Assembly: GCA_030141605.1 (NCBI GenBank) | Contig: JAQGDQ010000011.1 | Coordinates: forward strand, 558,066-622,065 | Direction: 5' to 3' | DNA length: 64,000 nucleotides | Origin: Tubiluchus corallicola | Taxonomy: Eukaryota; Priapulida; Priapulimorpha; Priapulimorphida; Tubiluchidae | Shown here: positions 48,701 through 60,047 of the stretch, in pieces | Numbering within the stretch: the stretch's first letter is position 1 | How the letters are laid out: each line of letters opens with the position of its first letter | Program-made: the position numbers and the translations under genes | Notes under the pieces: model-generated | What the model saw: only the letters and a program-made list of their open reading frames with translations | Databases searched by the model: none | What the model was told of the DNA's origin: nothing

Positions 48701-50327
48701 AAGGCCTTGATGTAGTCAAGTTCAAAATTAAAAAGGCTTAGTTTAGCAAGGTTATTTTGTATTGGCTGCTAGTGACGTCTTACGGTTTTTATTGAATTTT
48801 GGTTGCTAAGCATTACGATAATTAATTTTGTGTTTCTAGTTTCAACACTAGAACGGCTGTAGGTACACATGTAATAGGTTTAAACGTTTTTTGATAAATG
48901 CGATAAATTGTAGCGGTTTTTTTAAAATTATTTGAGAACGACAAATTTGTGAAATTTTAGATGTTGCGCCCTGAAGAAATTGAAATGCTTGTTTGTGGGA
49001 GCCCAGAACTTGATATGGAGAAACTCAGAAAAGTTACTTGCTATGATGGATACAGCAAGGACGACACCACCATTAGGTAATTAGCAAGTAATTCTAGTAC
49101 AACAATGATATTGGCTGTTTTTTCGCTTTTCCTTGTTCTGAATTTATTTTCATCACAGCTTTTTTGGGCGATACTATCTTTTCATTTATTTTATTTCTAG
49201 AACGTTCTGGGAAGTAGTAATGGAATTGTCCGAGTATCTACAGAAGCGCCTTCTATTGTTCATTACCGGAAGTGACAGGGTTCCAATAGGAGGCATGTCA
49301 GAAATGAACCTCAAGATAACCAGAATTGATGCAGATAACGAAATGTAAGTGAAGAGAAAAACCCAATTTAAAGTGGGCTTTTAAAGACCGTTTTTTCTAA
49401 ACAGTGCACGACTTAGATGGCGACATGACACTGTTGAAAATGCAATTGTTGAAAATTCTATTAATTTCTTTTATTTCCATTCACTTGAGTTTCGCAACTA
49501 GCCTAACTCGTTGTCACTCGCTTTGATTAAAATCTGGGGATTTAGGCACCGTATGAATGGACACAGTCAATGGTCACAGCATCTTTGTTGTGACTGTATA
49601 TAAATTTGCATTGTTCTAACTGGGACTTTTGTAGACCTACATGCACACAAAATTTGCTTTTCTAAATGGGTGTTTAGACTTAGAAAACTACTAACATGCT
49701 GTGTAGCAGGGCAGCAATACCAAAGCAAACAGTTTCAGTGGCGGTACGTTAAATACAACGTCACCATCTATATAACATAATGATTCAAAAAATTCGCAAT
49801 GGCCAGTTTCGATAAGTACTTAGCTGTTTTATAACTAGAGAAAGTAATGTGACAATATCAGTATTAAAAAATAACTCCATTTTTTATTGTTTAGCCGCTT
49901 TATTAGTTGTTTAATTGGAATTCAAAACGATTATAAATATTCTAACAACGTTTTTTCACCATCTTTCTTCTGTTCAGCCTTACTTTTTCTTCTCCCCAGC
50001 ACGTGCACACAACACCTCACTCCCTACGACTCTTGCGCTGAATGAGACAAGTAAAGTTTTTATTTGCTAGCAATAAATATTACTCATATAAAAACAGTTA
50101 GTATACAATATGCCAACGAAATCCTGTACTAAAAACGAAATTTGTACATATCTATAATTATTCGCTGACAAGTATCTATAAATTTGATGAACTTTCATAA
50201 TTTCAGGTTGCCTGTGTCTCACACGTGTTTCAATCAGCTAGTTCTGCCTGATTACAGGGACAAAAGGACGTTAAAGAAAAAACTGGTCGTAGCTATATCA
50301 AATGCAGAGGGATTTGGCTTGGAATAG
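32942..50327 (+). CDS. HECTD2: HECTD2-type HECT E3 ubiquitin ligase, complete, 20 coding exons, 789 aa
   Basis: Exons: 32942-33148, 37245-37462, 38888-38990, 39429-39515, 39667-39728, 40101-40124, 40241-40286, 40835-40944, 41611-41759, 42390-42513, 43131-43227, 44599-44706, 45345-45477, 45783-45871, 46275-46436, 47098-47260, 48182-48288, 48961-49076, 49201-49344, 50207-50327. All introns are GT-AG, phases agree, and the sum is 2370 nt. The match to vertebrate HECTD2 (about 776 aa) is collinear: LVHWFRK, SKCTWWIPSATKVLALL, SFCQYPFVLS, FVGEAGLDMGGLTKEWF, LDIRFPPCCYKKLLSP, HSVCASNAL, ITGSDRVPIGGM and the ISNAEGFGLE end. The HECT domain spans about residues 450-789; the catalytic Cys757 is in SHTCFNQL, 33 residues from the end, as usual. 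The protein accepts ubiquitin from an E2 as a thioester and passes it to substrates, which are unknown here. Exon 1 adds a zinc ribbon. Exon 1 is linked to exon 2 by phase and weak similarity only; the rest is certain. Confidence 0.93.
33337..33959. other. HECTD2 intron 1, left part
   Basis: GGTTCACACG and TTCACACGAGC words near 33541-33600 suggest an eroded MITE. The frame at 33705-33956 is lysine-rich by composition and has no domain. Confidence 0.4.
33960..34370 (+). repeat. Family B dispersed repeat, copy 4
   Basis: A nearly full-length copy in HECTD2 intron 1. It includes GTTATGACCGTTAAGGCGCA, AAGTTTAGATAACATTGCGT, AATAATCAGAGCACAC, the GTGTTTTTTGGTGAATCAGT block and the 3' block ending TTTGTATGGAAAGTTTTTTC. 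Confidence 0.75.
34371..35284. other. HECTD2 intron 1, nothing recognised
   Basis: AT-rich sequence with TACTAGTTTACTA-type short repeats near 34795-34850. The minus-strand frame at 34486-34671 has no support. Confidence 0.4.
35285..36460 (+). repeat. Family A dispersed repeat, copy 3, probably with a nested hAT element
   Basis: It opens TTTTTCATATCCTACCCTAT, keeps the AATTTTCAACAGCATAAACA and GAAGTACAGTGCTATTGC blocks, and ends TTGTTTTGAGCTATAACTTA. At 35578 CAGTGCCAGATTAAGGCATG, and near 36160-36215 an inverted GGGCCGGGGC / GCCTACAAAATC segment, resemble the two ends of a hAT element of about 640 bp. Frames inside are shadows. Confidence 0.65.
36720..37010. repeat. Degenerate CCAA/ACCA tetramer tract
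   Basis: Loosely repeated AACCAACCA, ACCGACCG and CATCC words over about 290 bases, in HECTD2 intron 1 upstream of exon 2. Confidence 0.6.
38087..38780. repeat. Degenerate 12-bp minisatellite in HECTD2 intron 2
   Basis: About 690 bases of variable units close to ATGAAGCCCTGC (also TACGAAGCCTAG, TATCAAGCCCTG). The 120-aa minus-strand frame at 38081-38443, with recurrent LRTRL motifs, is a product of this repeat. Confidence 0.85.
39115..39305 (-). mobile_element. tRNA-derived SINE in HECTD2 intron 3
   Basis: Read on the minus strand: an A-box-like GGCTAAGTCGTAACGCG, then after about 35 bases a B-box (GTGAGTTCGATACT). A body of about 120 bases follows (GCACCTGCTGTTGCCCTGCC and onward). The layout is that of a tRNA-headed SINE; the acceptor stem is not preserved. 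Confidence 0.65.
39825..39888. repeat. (CT)32 microsatellite in HECTD2 intron 5
   Basis: An uninterrupted CT dinucleotide run, followed by TGTCTATCTGTCTGTCTG. It lies 212 bases before the microexon and is on the plus strand, so the transcript carries a long pyrimidine run. Confidence 0.98.
40101..40124 (+). CDS. HECTD2: HECTD2 exon 6: 24-nt microexon
   Basis: Flanked by TTGTTTTCAG and GTGAGTAAG. It enters and leaves in phase 2, so inclusion or skipping both keep the frame. It adds about eight residues (FSDPTMFW region) between LLKDKR and PHTKNDLRAY. Skipping would give LLKDKRPHTKNDLR, close to the vertebrate spacing as I recall it. Confidence 0.8.
40519..40534. promoter_or_regulatory. 16-bp perfect palindrome with a full CRE
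   Basis: TCAGTGACGTCACTGA is self-complementary and centres on TGACGTCA, the CREB/ATF site. It lies in HECTD2 intron 7. Function is unknown; several other TGACGTC words lie within 20 bases. Confidence 0.4.
42640..42850. repeat. Degenerate (CTGT/CTTT)n tract in HECTD2 intron 10
   Basis: Imperfect TGTCTGTCTTTC-type tetramers over about 200 bases; the 71-aa frame inside it is low-complexity. Confidence 0.8.
42855..43015 (+). repeat. Family B dispersed repeat, copy 5 (3' part)
   Basis: Begins at TTTTACCAGTTGGTGCCATA and carries the 3' block TAAGAATTTTCTTTTC, CATAATGCTAAGTAATATAA-like sequence and TGTGTGGAAAGTTTTTTGGA. Same orientation as the other copies. Confidence 0.7.
43228..44598. other. 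HECTD2 intron 11, nothing recognised
   Basis: The 85-aa minus-strand frame at 44115-44372 has no domain, no splice context and no similarity I recognise. Confidence 0.4.
44900..45172 (+). repeat. Possible LINE 3' end in HECTD2 intron 12
   Basis: AT-rich sequence with a 15-base poly-G run (about 45034-45048), then an AAATAAAGTTTTAAATTCAA tail ending in tandem AAATTCA words. This resembles the short tandem tails of CR1/L2-type elements. No coding part was found. Confidence 0.3.
45666..45711. repeat. (ATG)15 microsatellite in HECTD2 intron 13
   Basis: An uninterrupted ATG trinucleotide run, 72 bases before exon 14. Confidence 0.97.
46605..46735. repeat. Imperfect (GAT)n tract in HECTD2 intron 15
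   Basis: GATGATGATGATAGTGATGG-type repeats; frames on both strands are shadows. Confidence 0.85.
47261..48181. other. HECTD2 intron 16, nothing recognised
   Basis: No repeat family or exon identified; minus-strand frames at 47915-48218 are unsupported. Confidence 0.4.
48362..48535 (+). repeat. Minisatellite in HECTD2 intron 17
   Basis: Tandem and nested copies of CAACTTGAG..GTGAAACTTATGTAATTCAG units, some with an inserted GAAACTTGTAAACTTAAGT segment. Confidence 0.85.
49345..50206. other. HECTD2 intron 19, nothing recognised
   Basis: Unique AT-rich sequence between the last two coding exons. No extra exon is needed for the protein match. Confidence 0.5.
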
Positions 50328-51600
50328 CCCCACCTATTATCAATATTGCTGCTAGCATATTAAGTGGCGGAGAGATTTAATTATATTTTTTCTATATATG
50401 TATATGTATTGTATTGTTTGGAACTATGAAAAGAGGTTTTAAAGCGTGTGGGTTAGGCCTAACCATTTAAAAAAGGTACGCAAAATCATTCTAGCAGTCG
50501 TGTGATAGAGTTTAATTTTTTGTTGCTCATATTACATGCCTAGACTTATTTTTTGTTTCTAATCCCTAATTCCGTTAAACTGGTTTTACTCTGAAATTTC
50601 TAAAGGGTCAGGATATTGCATAGCTTAGACTCAGTATAGCTCGACTTGCACCTGTGCTCTCAAAAGCTTTGCCTTGTCCTGTAAGTGTAAAGTAAAAACG
50701 TCTATCAGAACCAACCAAAAACAATGCAGTGAAGAATGAGTCTTAAATTTTCGGGACAGCAGACTTGGTTTCTTTAAAGTGTATACACAAAGAAGACCTG
50801 TTACCAACTCTGTATGGGCCGAATACTGACCAAGTTTCGCATTCCAGAAGTGTAGCTTGGGCTTGAATTATATATGACTTTTATGATTTCACAGAATGGT
50901 GTTCAGAAAACAATGTTAAAAACTAGTAATTGTTAAACTTTTCTGATACTTTAAGGTCTCTGTGAAATCGAGCCTGTAATTGTTTGACACCAGTAAGCCC
51001 ATGTTCTTTTTATCTTTGATTTATATATATTTGAGATGTTACAAAGAAAATTAAATTGCTGCTCCATGTTTTTTATTGGTTTAAGTTGTAATTTTACTTA
51101 GCTTAGCTCAAATCTAATGTAACCTGCAACCACAATGACCTGTAATATTTATTCTGTACATTCTAAGTTGGCTAAATTTGCTATTCTTTCTTCAAATTTT
51201 TCTCTCAAAATTGTTTAATAATATTCTTGTTTATTTCTACATAGTTTGTGCTATAAACGTATATTGTTGGACTTATTCGTCTGATGAGTATTTAGAGTAA
51301 TTTCAAGTTTATTATCCTACGCTGTAGGAATAGCTGTTGCCTTGAGGACCTAAACTGCGCGGTTCCCCTGTGCCTTACTCTTTCATCTTATTTACTAATG
51401 ATGTTCAATTAAGGTTGCCATGTTTGATTTAGAAAAGCAATTCGAACAGGTATGGTGGTAACTCGTTCATTTTAAACTTAATGTTTGTTTGCAATGCTAA
51501 TGAGTTCATTATGATAAATAATTTATTGAAAACTGGCAGACAAGGGTGTATTTTTACAATAATTTGAGCTGTTAAATTAAATCCATCCTTAAATTGTAAA
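50328..51600 (+). other. HECTD2 3'UTR and downstream sequence
   Basis: No long open frame. ATTAAA at 51050-51055 is a possible polyadenylation signal; the first AATAAA is at about 51664. The 3'UTR end cannot be fixed from sequence. Confidence 0.4.
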
Positions 51601-51671
51601 GACTATGAATTGTATTTGGTATTTGACGTCACTTAGCATATAAGACAATGTAAGACGTTTGACAATAAATT

Positions 51672-51830
51672 ACTACTAGTGTTGGTGCTGCTGGTACCGT
51701 CATTGCCACTGTCACCACTGCTATTACTGCTGCTACCGCTGCTGCTACTACTACTACTACTGCCGCCGCCGCTGCTGCTGCTGTTCTGCTTTACTGCTGC
51801 TGTTGCTTCTCTGCTCTGCTGCTGCACCCG
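51672..51830. repeat. (CTG/ACT)n imperfect trinucleotide tract
   Basis: CTGCTGCTACTACTACTACT-type repeats; the serine-rich minus-strand frame is an artefact. Confidence 0.9.
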
Positions 51831-51924
51831 CTACCATTATTAAGGGGGTGCCAGGTAAACTACAAAAAGTAGAGGACATAGTTGGCCTATAATACAGCTT
51901 ATAATAGGCCTACGTTAGATTTAC

Positions 51925-54810
51925 ATTTTTATTTGGTTGATTTGTACAAACATGCACATTATACACGTTGTCAAATTATGTACACACATACACACATTTC
52001 AAAACAGCAATAACAATAATGCGATGACGAAGGGTTAGTACAAACCAGCCTCGGGATGAGGAAGAGCGTAAACCTTTGTATCTCACACGGGGGTTGCGGA
52101 AAGCATTAGTACAGAAAACTTAAAAGTTAATACATTAAAAAAACAAAACATGAGAAAATGGCATTAAAACATACAAAGTGCAAGTAAATTCATGCTGATG
52201 ATACTAATGATGTACAGTAAAATTTGGTTATTTAATAAGAATACCGAGACAAAAGATGATCAAAAATATACTTTTTAAACAACCACATTGGATAGTTTCT
52301 GATAACAGTGGGTATTTGTGCCCAGAGCTGAATACTGGTGTATGAGGGGTTACGATGACCATAATTAGTATGAATAGCAACAGGATAGTAATTGGTAACA
52401 GTCCTTCGAACTGTGAATTAGTTGAACGGGTATTAAAAACTACGAAAAGCTGGAGGAAGCAGATTATTTATGATAATATTTACACATAAATAATAATCAC
52501 TCACGTTTATACAATTCATTGTATAAGTTTTAAAATTCTACTTGTATAATATATATGATTCCTATTTGTTAGTAGAAGATATTTAAATATTACTCTAATA
52601 CATCTATTTTGCAACGTTTGTAAAGGTCGTAATGACGTATCATAAACTGAACCGTAACGTAATCTAACTGTAATATAAAAAAGGATGTACAATAGCAAAA
52701 TAGACTTTGATAAGGATATCAACAATTGTATAGTGGCTTAATGTATACAATATACCTGATGTTCGTGCCAGTTTGGTTTTAACATAGTTAACGTGATGAA
52801 ACCACATTTTATTATCTATTATAACCCCAATATATTGGACATATTCTTTTTCTTCAATTTTTTACCATCTATGCGCAAAATAAAATTTTTGATATCTGTG
52901 TTTGACCTGCCTTTGAAAATCACGTAGTTCGTTTATTTCAAATTAAAAGATAATCTATTAGTATCAAACCAATTGCTTAGTTGAGGAAATTCAGTACTGA
53001 GTACATTTTGTATGTTTTCTAACGAAGCATCTGCATAAAAATTTTTTGTGTCATCGACAAAAAGTCTGAAATTTAACAAGCTGAAAATGTTTGGCAGATC
53101 ATTCACAAAAATCAAAAATAGCAGTGGTCCCAGGATAGACCCCATAGGAAACACCGCATTTAATTGACATAGTATTAGACCATACACCATGTGTTTCAAA
53201 AATTCGGGTTCTGTGATACAGACAGTTTTTAAATCACAGTAATTCAGTATTTTTTTACACCATAATGATTTAGTATTTCTATAAGAATGTCAAAATGCAC
53301 AGTATCAAAAGACTTAGTTAAATCAATAAACAAGCCATAAAACTGGTTTTTATTATCTAGTGCCTCATAAATGCGATCAGTGATTTCAAAAAGGGCGAAC
53401 TGTTTACTATGAGACTCGCAAAAGGTAAACTGAAAGTCAAACAAGAGATTATTGTTTTCCTTGAGAAATTTTGTAGGACGATTAAACACAAGCCTTTCTA
53501 AGACTTTTGATACTGTTGATAATATAGAAATACGCCTATAACTGTTGTAGATTCAGATTTGTGAAGTGGCACCACTTTAACGCTTTTAAATCTGTTAAGA
53601 AATATTCCAGTACTAAAGGAAGCATTGGAAATTAACCTCAGTGGTGTCGCTATTAGGTCTTGACATAATTGGAAAACCGAAATTGGGATACCATCAAGAC
53701 CGCTAAAGTTTTTATGCTGCAGATTTTCAATTAAAGTAATAATTTCAGCATTTGTGCATTCCGAAAACTTAAATGTATCTGGGTTGGAAATACTTGGAAA
53801 ATCTAAAGCGAAGTTATTTGTTGCAGGGATCTGCTGAGCCAGTTTAGGACCAATGTTACAAAAGTCTGCATTAAATACATTAGCTAATTCCTTGGGAAAA
53901 TAAATTTTATCGCCGTTTTCTATTTCAATTAAGATACAAATTTGTTTATTTGATTTTTAAGGTCGCAAAATACGCCTAGATGATCACTAATATCATATAA
54001 CAGAATACTAGAATCAATTTTAAATTGTAAACAATTAATGTAAATGTGATCAGGATATGATGGATTTTGATTAGATGAAATTCTAGTTGGTTTTGTAAAT
54101 AGAGGTTTAAATAGAGGACCATAACATATTGACATAATTATTAATATTGTCGTTCAAATTCGTTGTGTTCAATTCAGATTTATATCCCCCAAAACATTTC
54201 TTTTGTTCATTATTGATTTTGTCCAACTTTACATCAAGAGAATTTCTGAATTCATCAATTTCACATTTGAGACTACGAGAGTGACGATATATAGCACCTA
54301 TTATAATGTTTTTCTCAGAACCAGGTGTGATAATTTCAGCCCATACATTTTCACAAGAAGGACTGGATAGTTTTAAGTCAGACCGAGGTATATATTTTAA
54401 ATCAGAGCTAATGTAGAGACAACAAACCCCCACTAGCAGTAGGAGCATCGTCTCTAAGGTCAGGTAGAGAGTTAATCGGGTAGCAAACGGGGATATTAAA
54501 GGAAGTGTGAATTGCCAGATGGCAGCACGGTGCAGCATCGGCTCAAAGAGCGCAACACGCGCACAACAGTCGGGCGTATTTATAACCTGTACTCCACAAT
54601 CATTAAAAAGATCCCGCAAAAGCTTTTCCATGCGATAAAAAAAATTAGATATCGTAAACGCTGAAAGACGCTCATAATGGTAAAGTGAACTTGCAAAAGA
54701 GTGATTTGTGAACAAAAATTGGTGTCCGCCTGCAACACTTATAGTGTTTTCTAAGCTAATACGAAGAGTTACATACCTCATCAAGACTAAATAGTAATTT
54801 TGTCGCATTG
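51925..54810 (-). pseudogene. Decayed non-LTR retrotransposon (Jockey/CR1/L2 group)
   Basis: On the minus strand, the 5' part (54808-54107) carries the end of an endonuclease domain: ISSDLKYIPRSDL, then NVWAEI and IIIGAIYRH. Next, 54135-53929 has LFTKPTRIS, PDHIYIN and DISDHLGVFCDLKN, the end of the endonuclease. Reverse transcriptase pieces follow: a linker (53900-53500), FCESHSKQFALFEITDRIY and LFIDLTKSFDTVHFDIL (53489-53244), then GSILGPLLFLIFVNDLP and LFVDDT (53199-52933), and a C-terminal LQNRCIRVIFKYLL segment (52725-52516). The catalytic YADD-type box reads FVDD. Stops and frameshifts separate the pieces, so it is inactive. The 3'UTR runs to an A-rich end near 51925. It inserted downstream of HECTD2 in opposite orientation. 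Confidence 0.88.
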
Positions 54811-57780
54811 TTATTTCAAGTTATTCAATTACAAATTGTTATAACATTGAGTAAACGCAGTAACGATCTATTTTTGTATGCTAACTCCAGCCGAACTAGT
54901 AATGGACTTATAAAAACTGCTTGTTTCTTGCTTTTATAAATGATGGGAAATAATGCTCTTTAGGCTTACAAACAACTTTTTCACCGTTTCATTTACGTCA
55001 GATTGCTTTCATCTGTAAGAAACTGTGATAGTAACTGTTATGGCAAGCAGATATAGAAGTGACAAACACAACATAGCCTAAAACGTCAATTGTATAACAA
55101 AGTGAAAAATATTTATAATCTCAAAATATTTGTAAAGTCTAAATCCATTCTTGAATCAGCCAAATAAAAATTCGAAGCCATTTTGTTTTTTTTTTGCTTG
55201 AAAAACGGCAAATTATTCTTTCCGTTATTTTTGCACCACTTTATTTTATGGGGGGGGGATAGTACTAACAAATCAGGAAAAACAACACCACTAACAAATC
55301 CGCTTCTCTCGCAGTCTGTTGTTGTTTGTTACACTCTGTAAAAGAATTCTCTTTTGAAATAAAAGCTGGTGTTTTAAAAACGTGGTTGTTGGAAAACCGC
55401 CACGTTGCTTTTGTTCCATAGATAAATGCTCGTCAGATTTTGCGACATTAATTTGGACCATGTTGTAAAATTTATAACAGCGGACGTCAGAAGAAAATGA
55501 ACTCACTACATGCCATGGATATGCGCTTGATAGTACTTAGATAAACTCAAATTGCGTTCGTAACTCGCGCTGGTAAAAACAGCACTGATAATATATCACT
55601 TTACGTGCTTACATCACCATTCTCTGAGCGAATTTTCAAATTTTTGTTCTGGCCGGTGAAAGTAATGATAAACATGACGTCACCGCTGCAGCTTCTGAGT
55701 GGGGACCTGGCAGGTGATTAAACATCTTCGGCTAGGCCCAGAGGTGTCTCTTTTAGTAACGCCTGTAGCTTGACCTTTTGCTCCATCTTACGGGCGCAAA
55801 CACTTTTAACATTAATTACGGTTTTATAAGAAAATTTTGTTTCTGAAATACATGTCATTTTAACGGCATTGCTAATATCATGCAACAGTGACACAGTGTT
55901 GAAATGCATTAAAGCAAAACTCTCTTTCTTACTTGTCAGTCTACTACTAAACATTATTTTATCATAACATCTGAAAAGCTTCATGAAGAAAACCGAAGAA
56001 TGACTTTGATTTTCTTGAGTGTGTATGTTAAGCAAATCGATGTCAGTAAAGTCGCGTTGGGATGTCAAGGAATCCTAATCATTGGCAACAACTAGAAGAA
56101 GTCACATTACACGGCATTTAAGTGCGTTTTTCTGCATTTGTGTAAACACTGCAGTTTTTGTTCCAAGAAGGAAGGTCGCCGCCACAGTGGTGTCCAATAA
56201 ACACTTTTCAGAGTTTATTTCACGCCTGTTTTGCCTGGGGAGCTATAATTTGGCTAACAACATCTGATAATGAGCATAGCTTAGAAACATGGTAAGCTGC
56301 TACTTTAATTTACTGCCCATTCTGCAATGCACATTGTTGTCGAATGGCATTATTTGTTCGTTACAAGAGATCTAAATAAGATGCTACGATGTTTTGTTTA
56401 CTCGTGTTTATTTTCTGCTTTTATTTTTGATTATCATACGTCAACGAACCTCTAATCGTTTTCGTAAACAGCACACAGAAGGCAATCACGCATGCGCCAA
56501 AGCACAGACATAAACTTACGATTTAACGTGGTTTCAATTTCAAAAGCAAACACTTAAAAAGTTTTCATCCCTTTGCTAAAATTGCAAAGCTAAACGTTAT
56601 TTACGATCCCAACCCATGAAGACACATCAAACGTTCGTAATTTTATTTACAATCGCCATTATCGGCGGCGCAGAGAAAGTGAAAAGTAATTACTGCGCAT
56701 GTGCAAAAACATACTTGTCACTATAAACCTTGTTGTTGAACATGCTTCGTGAAAAAAACAGTCATCCGTGGCGATTCAAAAATTTTGTAAAGGGGATCTC
56801 AGTGTGGATTCTCGTAACGTTGTAAACGATGAGTCAGCAAGATACTAGACGGGAGTTTAATCAGATGGTAGCAACCTCAAGGGAGTGTTGAGGGATTATT
56901 TTTGAAAATTAAAACAGTTCTGGTCCTGCTACAACCATCTACGCTAAGTATACCGTGTAGATGAATGCTGAAGCCAAAAACCAGAGTACAAGTTTCATTA
57001 ACAGCATCATCATATCGCTATAAAGAAAACAACTAAAGTAGTAACTTGTGTTCGAAACAAACGACAAGGCAATTCAAAATTAAATTAATTTACAAGGCAA
57101 GCAGTGTCCATTAGTTGTTTTTCCATTCCAGTGTCCATTTTCAGTTTTAGCATTATTCTGTTATGGTTTAAAAATGTTTGGTTCTTAACTCAGTAATTTA
57201 ATTTAGTTGTGTTTTGTCTCTGCATGCGGTTCTTCACGTGCCTTTTGACTATTTCATTTTCACATTCACATTTAAGTCTACACAATTTAACACGTGTTGT
57301 CTTAATAAGTTTCCGATATCCCGTAAATTATATCAATTCTAAACGCTGATTTTAAACAATCGTGACAATGATTATATTGCAAATTAATTTAATTTTGAAT
57401 TAACTTGCATTTTCTTGAAAATCTGATGAAAAATAGGAATATTTCAAAACGTTGTGTTCAGTAAGCATGTGCGATATACTGAAACAATGCTTCGCTTTCA
57501 ATTTCTATTTTAACACACAAGTTTGTAAGCTCAAAACGATTATTTTCAAAATTTGGGAAATTCCTAACCGTGGATTAGCCACATGTTTGTCGAACAACTG
57601 AAAGAAGCCCTGGTCTCTATGCTGCTCATAGAAGTTATAAATAATGAGTTTTATGTTTCTTACGGGGTCGCGCTATCACCCGTAAATTGAGTTTTAAGAT
57701 CTAGCGCAGCTTTATCTACAAAATTGAATACGCAGTACTAAACCAAAAAAACAAGGAAGCACACGTCTTCTGTTGATGGG
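54811..57780. other. Intergenic, no supported gene
   Basis: Frames at 55291-55506, 55718-56068 (minus) and 56082-56267 (plus) are short. The last contains VSNKHFSEFI, faintly like the end of a THAP zinc finger, but the defining cysteines and the rest of the domain are missing. Confidence 0.45.
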
Positions 57781-57781
57781 A

Positions 57782-58072
57782 TTGCATGACAACAACGATG
57801 ATGACGACCACGACGACAATGATGATGATGATGATGGTGATGATGATAATGATGATGATGACGACGATAATGATAATAATGGTGATGACAATGATGATGA
57901 TGATGATAATGATGGCGATAATGATGACCGTGATGGTAATGATGGTGATGATGATGATGAAGCAGAAGACGAAGAAGAAAAAGAAGAACAAGAAGATGAT
58001 GATGATGACGATTATCATGATGATGATGATGACGATGATGATGATGATGATGACGATGATGATGACAAGGAC
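57782..58072. repeat. (GAT/GAC)n tract of about 290 bases
   Basis: Imperfect GATGATGATGACGACGAT repeats with a GAAGAAGAA insert at 57970-57995. Four overlapping frames over 100 aa are low-complexity shadows. Confidence 0.95.
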
Positions 58073-58925
58073 CTGCCGATGGCAACACTAATAGCAGTAA
58101 TGATGGCGATGGTAATGGTCTTAACAATGGTGCCGACAATTTAATGAAGACAGTAACACTAACCCGACAATAACATCTTTAAAAGTGACAGCAATTGTGA
58201 AAATGTTACAATGAGTATATGTGTTACAGTGTTGTATCATACAGTAAGACTAGTATTCCTAAACGAATAAGCCACAGAAGGAACTGAACTTTAGTGAACT
58301 CTCTCAGAACCAGTAAGAACCAACAACTCCTCTAATAATCACTGACTTACACGTCTCTTTGCATGACGCCTACAAATCAAGCTACTAAATGGACTTGAAT
58401 CCATGGCCCAGACATTAATGCTAGTCAAATCAGCTGATATTGCTGTTAATTACGATTGTGTAGATCCTATTATTCCTGTCACCAGCACGCAGCAAATGGC
58501 TTAGCGTCGTAAAGGCTATATCCAGATCAACAGGTCGATGAGTATTGCGAAGACGTAGACATCGACTGAACGAATCGGCAAGCGTGGGAATCAATTCCAT
58601 ATCGTTGTCTGATTGAATCAGCGAATGTCAGAAACACGCGGGGAATTATAATTCTCCGTTTCGGATAACCTGCCAAGTCCCTACACAAGTCTAATCTACA
58701 ATAGAAAGGACTTTTTTAGAAAATGGGTGTATTTTTATGTTAATATTATTAAATAGCAACTGAATGGTAGTTTATTTTATAATGCATTATTTTAACAATG
58801 CATTTAATAATCATGTAGATCTATAAAAACATTTTCGCTGAAACTCCTCATGCATTTTACTTATCGTAATTTTGCTAAGAAAGTGTACTTCAGCTGCTTC
58901 ACAGGCCCACTTGTTTTGCGAAATG
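58073..58925. other. Intergenic, nothing recognised
   Basis: Unique sequence with no supported frame. Confidence 0.4.
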
Positions 58926-58927
58926 AC

Positions 58928-59215
58928 ATTAGTTGTTTGTTTGTTTGCTTGGTTGTATGTTTGTTTGTTTGTTTGCATGTATGTATGTGTGTTTGTTTGC
59001 ATGTTTGTTTATTTCTTTGCTTGTTTTTGTTTTTTTGTTTGTTTGTTTGCTTAGTTACTTGTTTGGTTATTTAGCTGATTGACTGACTGATAGACTGACT
59101 GACTGCTGAATGAATGAATGAATAACAGCAACAACAACAAACAACAACAACAAAAACAAAAACAACAAAAACAGCAACAGCAACAGCAACAGTAGCAGCA
59201 GCAGTAGCAGTAACC
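58928..59215. repeat. (TTTG)n, (GACT)n, (GAAT)n and (CAA/CAG)n tracts in series
   Basis: TTTG-type tetramers at 58928-59070, TGACTGACTGA at 59079-59105, GAATGAATGAAT at 59108-59123 and CAA/CAG units at 59126-59215. Cysteine/valine-rich frames here are artefacts. Confidence 0.93.
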
Positions 59216-59589
59216 ACATACTTAATGCAAAAATCATAATAAACTGTTAACAGTTATTTACTCAATGTTTGTTGAGAATATTTATAACATACGCTATTTC
59301 TCTCATAATTCATTGTGATTTACATCCATTGCGCATGCCCAGAGTTAGTTACGTTTCGAGAAGCCGCTAAGCGCATTGTCAACTTTCTTATTAACTTCAG
59401 CAGGCGCGCAACGCTCTGGTTATAAACTATGATATTTAAGCGCGATGTCATCATGCAGGAAGAGTATGTTTTATATTGTGACTGGACGTCTAAATCACCT
59501 TATGAGCACGAAAAAACTCGCCTACTTGCTACTCAACGAATAATGAGGGTGTTTTTTCTACAAAATTTCGAGTGCATATTTCCAAGCAC

Positions 59590-59600
59590 TATATAAATAG
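59590..59600 (+). promoter_or_regulatory. Candidate TATA box
   Basis: ATATAAATAG is a good TATA-box match on the plus strand, 450 bases upstream of the candidate membrane exon at 60048. The link between the two is conjecture. Confidence 0.25.
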
Positions 59601-60047
59601 TCGAAACAATACCACCTGTCAGAGTATATGTGTTAGCAAATATTTTAACAGAATTAAAAATTCGCTTATTTTGTGGTAAATTGCAAATGACTTAGTTGGG
59701 TTAACCTGATATTGGATTAAAGAAACTAATGAAATGGTAAAATATTTCTTTACCTCAGGATTATCATTGTGCACAATCTTAAGCCTATTTATCAGTTTCT
59801 TTTTCAACCTAACGTATCTATAATGTATTTTCCAAGATACCTCTATAAGATAACGAAGGTGCTGCAACTATCCAGCTAGAAAATATGACGACGTGCGATA
59901 CTTGCAACTGCTAAGCAGCTGCGGTCTAGCCGTGCGGTTAGTCTTCATTTGCCATTGTTTCTACGGAATTTTTTCTACAATTTTGAGACAAAGAGCTGAA
60001 ATTGCTTTGATATTAAGTGCACCAGAGCTCGATATCAGTAGCTGAGA

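Noticed and set aside
54107-54808. 233-aa frame as a host gene
   Set aside because: Its second half is the end of a LINE endonuclease and collinear reverse transcriptase pieces follow.
56082-56267. Possible THAP zinc finger (VSNKHFSEFI)
   Set aside because: The C2CH cysteines and the tryptophan are not present; only a short resemblance.
57716-58144. Asp/His/Met-rich frames of 100-133 aa
   Set aside because: Products of the (GAT/GAC) tract in different frames.
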